A model generated the notes under the pieces. It saw nothing but the letters and a program-made list of their open reading frames with translations, was not told where the DNA came from and searched no databases. From Amaurobius ferox (taxonomy: Eukaryota; Arthropoda; Arachnida; Araneae; Amaurobiidae): a stretch of 64,000 nt of DNA. The translations under genes were made by a program, and so were the position numbers. How positions within the stretch are numbered: position 1 is the stretch's first letter; every line of letters starts with the position of its first letter. Below, in pieces: positions 57,811-64,000 of this stretch. The DNA is taken from positions 51,602,775-51,666,774 of the forward strand of contig OX578146.1 in assembly GCA_951213105.1 (NCBI GenBank). The letters are read 5' to 3'.

Positions 57811-57924
57811 TATCTAGTGTTATTTTAGTTTAGGAATACATGCCATGCATCTCCTCAGATTTTATGATATCTAGTGTTATTTTAGTTTAGGAATACATGC
57901 CATGCATCTCCTCAGATTTTATGA
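57811..57924. repeat. Perfect 57-bp tandem duplication
   Basis: 57811-57867 and 57868-57924 are identical (TATCTAGTGTTATTTTAGTT ... CAGATTTTATGA). It lies just after the DUF4806 poly(A) signal. The identity suggests a recent event. Confidence 0.9.
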
Positions 57925-58009
57925 AATATGTCTACCAAATTTTATGACTACTATAATGGTAAAAATTCATGACAGTTACTGACCAAAGTGACAATAAAAA
58001 TTAACAGAT

Positions 58010-58836
58010 CAGTGGCCAGAAGTCTCTACTTTTTCATCATAGTTTGTAGTGTAACACACTACTTTTAAAAATAAGTAGTGTATCTAGTAGAACGATATGG
58101 TAAATAACTAGTTTGTATAAAGTTTTGATCCTACTTTTAACATTCTTTCAATAAACAAACAAGGTGCCATTCTACATATGTGATCCTTTGTACGAAATTT
58201 GATGTTCTGTGCAACGATGTACGACTTATAAAGTGCCAAGCTCTTTGGAATAAATCAAAAATGTCGGCTGTTTTAGCTGACAAGATATCTTCGGAGCTAA
58301 TTACCTATCTCATAATACCAAATAAGATGAGATGGAACTCAATGCATTCTGCTGTCGAACGCTTATGCCTGTTCCTGAGAGAGAACAAGGAGAAACTAAC
58401 TATGCAATAGTTCTGATGCTGCAGGGTTAGGAAGGCCATTGCCTCATGAAGTTTATTTTTTATATGGATATATTCAGATGTATTATGTCCCAAAAGATCC
58501 TGCTTATCTGATTGCAAATTCTACTAAAAATGAACAACCATATTTTTAAATAGATATTTTTACTTTATACTTTTGTTTTATTTTATTGTTTTCAGAAGTG
58601 GGTAAAAGCTTAAAGTTGGTATGGTAAGTTGATCAGTAAATTAAATATGTTAAATTACTAAAGTATAGTATACCCATATCCTCAACTTTTTGTGCAAATT
58701 GAAGCTGTGGACAAATTCATCTTATAAAAGTAGTTATGCAGTGAATACATTTTAAAAGTGGTTTGTAGTCAGTACTTTTTTTAAAAAAAAAGTAGTTTTA
58801 GTTCACTACAAAATAAAGCAGTTTTTCCAATCACTG
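58010..58836 (+). mobile_element. hAT-type element remnant
   Basis: The left end CAGTGGCCAGAAGTC and the right end, reverse-complemented CAGTGATTGGAAAAACTGCT, resemble a common hAT pair with ACTACTTTT-rich subterminal zones. A frame at 58180-58407 reads CQALWNKSKMSAVLADKISS and PNKMRWNSMHSAVERL, the hAT transposase RWNS region. No matching 8-bp duplication was found. Confidence 0.6.
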
Positions 58837-59199
58837 CTTATAATACATGAGTGCTTTTTAAAATTCTTATTAGTAAAATTGATTGGTACTGATACAAGCA
58901 CTATTGATTTAACTATTGACTAAATTTTAGGCTATTTCAAAGTGAGTGTGAAATTGGTAGAAATATAATAAAACTATTTGAAAATAATTTTGGAATATTT
59001 AATCTTTATTTAAAGTAATTTTTAAATAATAAAAAACTTTAACAAAGAAAATATTGATAAATTTTGGCTGTTTATTATTTTTGCTATTTATCATAAATAG
59101 CAAAATTTATCAAAATATACACAAAGAAAAAGACCCCAGAAACATTCTGCAATATATTGAGAACCATCTAAAAAATTCCAAAACAAACTCTATAATCAG

Positions 59200-59760
59200 C
59201 TGACATTAGTCCTGAAAAATCCTAAAAGAGTCCAGTGATATGTCAAGAACCATCCTATAACAGCCAATATCCATCCAAAACCTATCCTGAAGAATCCCAA
59301 AAGCATCCAGTAATATGTCAAGAAGCGTCCAATAAGTTCCCATAACAAGTCTGTAACGATCCTGGAAAATCCCAAAAGGATCCTAAAAAATCCCATATCC
59401 ATCCAAAAACTATCCTGAAAAATCCCAAAAGTGTCCAGTAATATGTCCGGAAGCATCCAGTGAATTCCTAAAACAAGCCTATATCCATCCAAAAACTATC
59501 CTGAGAGATCCCAAAAGCGTCCAGGAATATGTCAAGAAGCATCCAACAAGTTCCTACAGAATCCCATAGTAAGCCTAAACGCATACTAAAAATTCCGGAA
59601 AGCATCCTACAAAGGATGCCCACAGTACTACAAAAAGTGTCTCATTTTGACTTCCACGGGACACCCTCTGGATGACTCTGGGAGATTTCAGGACTTCCTT
59701 AGGAAGTCGCATAATCCTGCATATGACTTCCACAGGATTGATTTAAGACATCCTTGTGTT
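59200..59760. repeat. Right subterminal repeat array of the 12.65-kb element
   Basis: Dense ATCC/GTCC words about every 10 bp (AATCCCAAAAGCATCCAGTA, ATATGTCAAGAAGCGTCC) form a higher-order repeat of roughly 120 bp, at least three times, followed by two GACTTCCACRGGA words. The minus strand stays open for 98 codons across it (LLGFFRI repeats), a consequence of the repeat unit and not a gene. Confidence 0.8.
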
Positions 59761-59768
59761 GTTTGGGA

Positions 59769-60118
59769 TGCGACTGTTTACACGAATTAGATGCAATTCC
59801 CTGCACATTGTTCGAATCGAGATGGGTTTGGATGATGCTTCATTGAAGTCTTCCGACAGTTGCTGCACAGTAGATCCTCTTTTCTGCTGTGTAAGTCGTC
59901 TGAGACGCTTCTGATCAGGAGCTTGATTGTCTGTTTTCGATCCACAGTTCAGTCTTTTAGACAACGCCTGGGAGTTCTGTTTTCAACTGTTATACACTTT
60001 GAATATCTCACATTTTCAGAAGCCAGTAAGTTGTTCTGTTCTGGTAATCGTGACTCTTGTCAAACGGGTCCCCACAATAAGAGCTTTTTCAAACGGAGAC
60101 ATATTTCGTTTTTCCCAT
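59769..60118 (-). pseudogene. Tc1-type transposase, N-terminal part
   Basis: ATG at 60116-60118 opens MGKTKYVSPFEKALIVGTRL. Stops follow, then a clear DNA-binding segment KRLRRLTQQKRGSTVQQLSE and ISIRTMCRELHLIRVNSR. The frame then runs into the large insertion. It continues across the insertion at 47113. Frame breaks show it was already decayed or has decayed since. Confidence 0.8.
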
Positions 60119-60143
60119 TTTGCTTCACTTTTCTCGGAACACA

Positions 60144-61208
60144 CTGTTATATTGTGATTTTCAACCACAATGTAACATTGCCGTTTTGGATGGTGAAACA
60201 GGACCTAAGAAGATGGTCCCTCATACAGCGAGACAATTTATATAACGTTCCCTTGGACACAGCTGGACCGGACGTAGTTCGAGAATGAAAAAGGGTGCTT
60301 CTCGTATTCACGTCAGCACTTGGTGCTATATCAGACGAAAGGGGTTGAACTCCCTGACCCGAGAGGTCAATTAATTTCCAGATGGACATGGGAAAATGTC
60401 CGTGAGAACTTTCTGCACCAAAAAGACAATACTCAATGATCTGATATTTCAAGGGGGGCTTCGGCCAGTTAGACTGCCGGAAGGCGGAGTTATATATTTC
60501 ACGGAACCAATGAGAGTCTGGGGGCCTAAGAGAGAGGGGAGAGATGAAGAGAGACTTAAACTTTTAAAAATTGAAAAAATGGAAGAGGAGTTGATTTTGG
60601 AGGGGGCTAAAAGGTGGTCGCAAGAGCGCGACGATAAGACACAGAGCCGATCGGAGAAGTCCGCTTCCTGCCGATGACAAGTTCGGGTCGACGGCAATGT
60701 CCGAGGTAGGCAATTTCTTTACATGTATTTTGCACGAAGGTCAATTGTTCAGTATGCTCTCTCCCTCGCTCTCTCTATTGATTAAGAATAGTGTTAGGAG
60801 TGATAAAAGGGTTTATTGAATTTAATTATGCAAGTGTGAAATGTATGTCACACGTAAGGCAGATATTGATAAAGGAGATTTTTCAGTATATGAATTGAAA
60901 TATTGTATGTGAGACATTTTATCCTATAGGTAAAGTAGGAATGACACGGTGTGTTAATTATAATGGTTTTGTTGCATGATTGTAAAATTAAATGAGTTAT
61001 TACGAGTTCTGGAATTATTACACATTCATTGTGGAATTGTTGACTTTATCAAATATTAAATAAGGTTTTATCTTAATGAAATAAATTCTTTGTTATTGTT
61101 TAAAATTAAGCCTCTTCATTTTAATTACTGGTATTATGTATTTCTTTATTTACTCCACTTTACGAGATCGGTCCATGTAGCGTCAATACCTGACGTGTGG
61201 TGACCCAC
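60144..61208 (+). repeat. Probable 5' LTR of Ty3/Gypsy-type element
   Basis: The similarity to the Tc1 leader stops at about 60143, and TGTTATATTG begins there. The region is non-coding, has AATAAA (about 61079) late in the segment, and ends near GACCCACA, before a leader with TTTGGTGCCGTTTGAACC. The TG...CA limits are chosen by eye. The 3' LTR is outside the window, so they cannot be checked here. Confidence 0.5.
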
Positions 61209-61775
61209 ATATCATTTTGGTGCCGTTTGAACCAGTTTCGAACCTGGATTCAAAATTATTTCACCCTTCTGGCAACTTTGCTGTTTTAGACCAGTTATAT
61301 GCCAGAATTTACATTTTAATGAAGAGAATAAATATATTTGGAATTAATAAAAAATGAAAATATTGAATAAAAATTTTTTTTTCGTGTAAAATAAGGATTA
61401 AATTAAAGAAAGAATTTTAAAATTAAAATAAATATAAGTAAACTTAAGAAAAGTTATTTCACAGTATGAGAAGCAAGCATAATAATGAATCATTATGTGT
61501 TCTTAATGTAACATGCCATATTGTATTTGAAAAAATATTATTAGGGAACTTGAAACTTTTAAGGAATTTTTTTTAGATTATGTAAATATTTGTGTAATAT
61601 TTTAGGAGTTTATTATGAGGATTGAAGTATTTGCATGCGTAGATAGTGAAATGATTAGAATTATGTTTTTGAATTTATGTGATATTGTATTTAAATATTT
61701 TGGGGGAACATTTTGAGGTGTAAGAACAGGAAATAATTTTAGATATAGAATTTTTGCGAGAAAGGGAAATTTAGA
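61209..61775 (+). other. Retrotransposon leader
   Basis: AT-rich non-coding leader between the LTR and gag. TTTGGTGCCGTTTGAACCAG near its start could be a primer-binding site because it contains TGG. Its complement does not fold like a full tRNA 3' end as read by eye, so the primer is unassigned. Confidence 0.45.
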
Positions 61776-62933
61776 ATGGCGGAAGGCGGAGAAAGTCCTC
61801 CAACAACGAGGAGTAGGTTACCAGGACTTATACACTTATTAGGGGAATGCAATGGCATAGAGAATGATGTAGAAATTTTTTTTGACCAGATCAAATCTTT
61901 AAGCAGCTTGGGGGATTGGTCAGAGGAGGAAAAGTTAGCAATTGTGAAATCTCGGTTAAGAGGGAATGCAAGAAAATTTTATATAGGGTCACAAGAATTA
62001 AGAAGGGAAACATCTTTCGAAAAATTTAGGGATAGATTATTAGAGTTCTTTACAGAAAAGCCTAACATAACGACAAATCAAATCCTTTTCACGACCGCAA
62101 AACAGACACAGGGAGAAACGATTAAGCAGCTGGCACACAGAATAACAACACTAACTTTAAATTATATTGGCGACACAGAGCACAGTGAAGCGACACAACA
62201 GATTATGGATAAATTAAGGTTAAGTAAATTTTTAGAGGCAGTAACACCAGAATTCCAGAAAGAAATAATTAAAACTAATGCACAAAATTTTGATGAAGCT
62301 GTAAAAATAGCCACAAACTTGGAACAGGCAAATTTAGCAGCGATAACGGCAAATGTAAATAGTGCTACATATAGACAAGAAATTGAGACGCTCCGCAAAG
62401 AGCAACAGGAATTTAACGCACATATTTTAAATTCAATTACACAAGAGATAAACACATTAAAAATTCAAGAAAAAGTACAAATTCCCACGACACAAACAAA
62501 AAAACTCGTAACATGCCATTACTGTAATAAACAGGGACATTTTATGAGAGAATGCCGAATATACAAAGCTGATCATTTTAAGCAAGCCCAGAATCAAAAC
62601 ATAAACAACGCGAGAACACATTGGCATAACCAAATACAGTCTCCTCCCCACTCATTTCAAACCCAGCCGTATGATGACCACAGAACTTACTCCTCCCAGC
62701 CGGACACATACGATTATAGGCCAAACCACGCCTTTAGAGACTATCAACAGAGCAGAAATTACTATGCAGCACCCCCTACACAAAACAGATTTTCTAGGGA
62801 ACAACGATATAATAGGGACGAGTTAAACCAAAACAGAAACAGAGAGACGGGTGCGCAAAGGAACGATGGAAGAGAGGTGAATACAAGGTTTGGATACAGA
62901 AATCTCCCTAATAGAAGAGATAATTTAAACTAA
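61776..62933 (+). CDS. Gag polyprotein of LTR retrotransposon
   Basis: 385 codons, intact. The first ~190 residues form a helical retrotransposon Gag (capsid-like) region with EKLAIVKSRLRGNARKFY and LEFFTEKPNITTNQILF. A coiled-coil-like stretch follows. A CCHC zinc knuckle lies at C247, C250, H255 and C260, for RNA binding, then a Gln/Asn/Arg/Tyr-rich tail. It would assemble virus-like particles packaging the element RNA. The start ATG has an A-rich context and no in-frame upstream alternative was noted. The stop is the codon directly after a TTTAAAC slippery site. Confidence 0.93.
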   Translation: MAEGGESPPTTRSRLPGLIHLLGECNGIENDVEIFFDQIKSLSSLGDWSEEEKLAIVKSRLRGNARKFYIGSQELRRETSFEKFRDRLLEFFTEKPNITTNQILFTTAKQTQGETIKQLAHRITTLTLNYIGDTEHSEATQQIMDKLRLSKFLEAVTPEFQKEIIKTNAQNFDEAVKIATNLEQANLAAITANVNSATYRQEIETLRKEQQEFNAHILNSITQEINTLKIQEKVQIPTTQTKKLVTCHYCNKQGHFMRECRIYKADHFKQAQNQNINNARTHWHNQIQSPPHSFQTQPYDDHRTYSSQPDTYDYRPNHAFRDYQQSRNYYAAPPTQNRFSREQRYNRDELNQNRNRETGAQRNDGREVNTRFGYRNLPNRRDNLN

Positions 62934-62991
62934 TTGCGGGGGCCTTATATGAGAACGAAGTCAGAGAGAAAAGTTACAGGGCTAGGTCCTC
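62924..62991 (+). promoter_or_regulatory. Predicted -1 ribosomal frameshift signal
   Basis: TTTAAAC at 62924-62930 fits X_XXY_YYZ in the gag frame (codons TTA AAC before TAA). Slippage by -1 reads TTT AAA CTA and opens the pol frame, which stays open to the window end. Seven bases later GGGGGCC (62938-62944) can pair with GGTCCTC (62985-62991), including two G-U pairs, giving a 7-bp stem at a suitable distance. Confidence 0.8.
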
Positions 62992-64000
62992 GAGAAAAAT
63001 TGAAATTCCTGTACAAACAGAAAATAAAGAATTGGAGATACATAACGATATTATTAATGAAAAACAGGAGGAAACTATTGCATCTGTAGGAGAACAAATT
63101 GAAAAAACAGAATTGCCAACAATAATAGCTCAATTTAAAAATATACAAAGCGAATTCATGATAGACTCTGGAGCGAGCGTTAGTGTAATATCATTAGAAT
63201 TGTTCAATAAAATTAAAGATAACGTCAAAATTAAATATGTGTCAAGGAGTGTCACAATATCAACTTTAACAGGACATAGTATTGAAAATATAAAGACTGT
63301 GGAAATTCCATTCAAAATTCAGGGAAAACAGTTCAAACACATTTTTTTTGTCACAACAGCAAAATTTACACAAAAATTCAAGGGAGTATTGGGTTTTGAC
63401 TTCTTACAGAAAAATCAATCCATTTTAAATACACAGAAAAATATTCTGAAGATAGGCGACATGGAAATAATTTTAAATTCTGATAGGCAAATTGATAGAC
63501 AAATAAATGAGATAACACAAGAAAAACCGAACCTAGTCAAAATTTTAAGAAAAGTACAAATTAAACCTAATTCGAGGGAGAATATTCTTGTATATAGTGA
63601 AGAAAGTTTAGAAAATGGAACAGAGGTTTTGTTCGAACCCAAAGAAAAATCATACATTGTAATGAATTATGGAATATACCACATGAATGAGAACAAAATT
63701 AAAATTGAAGTTAAGAATAACACGAATGCGACAATTACATTAAATAAAAACATGGCTTTAGGAAATATTACAACAGATTTTACGATACAACAACAGGACA
63801 TTAAAGAACCAGAAATGAGTGAACGGACACCGAAATACGAAGAAATTATAAATTTAATAGAGGCTAAACCGGAGATAATTGCAGAAAGAAAAAAAGATTT
63901 GAAAACAGAGGATTTTAATACTGACCACATGGACCCAAACATTAAACAAGATTTCCTTAAATTTGTAATGCAATATTCGGACGTTTTTTCAAAATCATTA
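62931..64000 (+). CDS. Pol polyprotein, protease region (partial)
   Basis: The -1 frame is open from 62924 to the last base. After a variable Glu-rich segment, the aspartic protease active site appears as FMIDSGASVSVISLELF (Asp codon 63164-63166), with GVLGFDFLQKN later as the protease's second conserved block. The last residues, PNIKQDFLKFVMQYSDVFSK, are the segment that precedes RT in Ty3/Gypsy. It is made as a Gag-Pol fusion by frameshifting (inferred). It is cut by the window edge, so RT, RNase H and integrase are not visible. Confidence 0.9.

Larger units (their letters stand above)
47114..59767 (+). mobile_element. 12.65-kb insertion: candidate new DNA element with DUF4806 gene
   Basis: Left end CCCAGACAACCAGTGACTTC and right end, reverse-complemented CCCAAACAACACAAGGATGT, start an inverted pair. 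AT flanks both sides (47112-47113 and 59768-59769), and removing the segment restores a continuous Tc1 transposase codon (AGTCGC-AT-ACCC). Both subterminal zones repeat GACTTCCACAGGA and short ATCCTAAAA/ATCCCAAAA words. Inside are a GC-rich promoter-like start, a DUF4806 gene remnant on the plus strand, and later insertions (Tigger, two hATs, Tc1, tRNA-like, Penelope). A transposase of its own was not recognised, so the class is open. Confidence 0.75.
60144..64000 (+). mobile_element. Ty3/Gypsy-type LTR retrotransposon, 5' part
   Basis: Order: LTR, leader, gag with one zinc knuckle, then protease at the start of pol in the -1 frame. The long intact frames suggest a young copy. It abuts the N-terminal end of the split Tc1 gene. 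The window ends just before reverse transcriptase, so the family assignment rests on gag and protease and on the YSDVFSKS motif that precedes RT in Ty3/Gypsy. Confidence 0.85.

Noticed and set aside
60396..60697. Opposing 93- and 82-codon frames with balanced composition
   Set aside because: They lie within the probable LTR and overlap each other on opposite strands. No known domain.
1..64000. CRISPR arrays, bacterial operons, riboswitches
   Set aside because: Spliced genes, SINEs and LTR elements show this is eukaryotic DNA. The tandem repeats lack spacer structure of CRISPR type.

Overview
The window is eukaryotic nuclear DNA from an invertebrate, most likely an arthropod and possibly a chelicerate. 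It is AT-rich and intron-rich, with exons far apart and introns filled with transposable elements. The element mix (Tc1/mariner, Tigger/pogo, hAT, Penelope, Ty3/Gypsy, tRNA-derived SINEs, DUF4806 genes) fits an arthropod. The taxon is inferred; no single feature proves it.

Region 1 (1-13784) is mostly non-coding. It is the 3' flank, and partly the 3' UTR, of a minus-strand gene. It holds a TA-flanked mariner-type MITE (3463-3935), a SINE with a perfect 17-bp target duplication (7805-8078), a hAT-type MITE (9825-10226), a long perfect hairpin (11998-12119) and two uncertain exon-like open frames (5476-5716, 7268-7483).

Region 2 (13785-31747, minus) is the one complete host gene: a basigin/neuroplastin orthologue of 375 codons in 8 coding exons. 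I rebuilt it from splice sites with matching phases. It encodes a signal peptide, three Ig domains, a basigin-type membrane segment with a buried Glu, and a short basic tail. Exon 2 encodes the whole first Ig domain and is symmetric (phase 1-1), as in the optional Ig0 domain of vertebrate basigin and neuroplastin. Its introns hold two candidate solo LTRs, a fold-back element, small MITEs, a long hairpin-tailed repeat and a decayed element-encoded gene.

Region 3 (31748-45579) is intergenic or intronic and repeat-rich. The main object is a cluster at 34-38.4 kb of an unnamed repeat present in both orientations, with dense TTGGC/GCCAA motifs at one end and a hairpin at the other. It also has a second SINE, several minisatellites and a Tc1 transposon (42094-43468) nested in a hAT-type MITE. 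An isolated Ig-domain exon of a second host gene, possibly a VEGFR/PVR-like receptor, lies at 45580-45774 (minus).

Region 4 (46453-60118) is a stack of nested elements. A Tc1-type transposase gene is split by a 12,654-bp insertion (47114-59767) with CCCARACAAC termini and a 2-bp AT duplication. The insertion carries a GC-rich promoter-like start, the remains of an intron-containing DUF4806 gene, subterminal GATCC-type repeats, and secondary Tigger, hAT, Tc1, Penelope and tRNA-derived insertions. This is the best candidate for an undescribed element family.

Region 5 (60144-64000) is the 5' part of a Ty3/Gypsy-type LTR retrotransposon. It has a probable LTR, an intact gag with a zinc knuckle, and pol in the -1 frame behind a TTTAAAC slippery heptamer and a predicted stem. 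The window ends just before reverse transcriptase.
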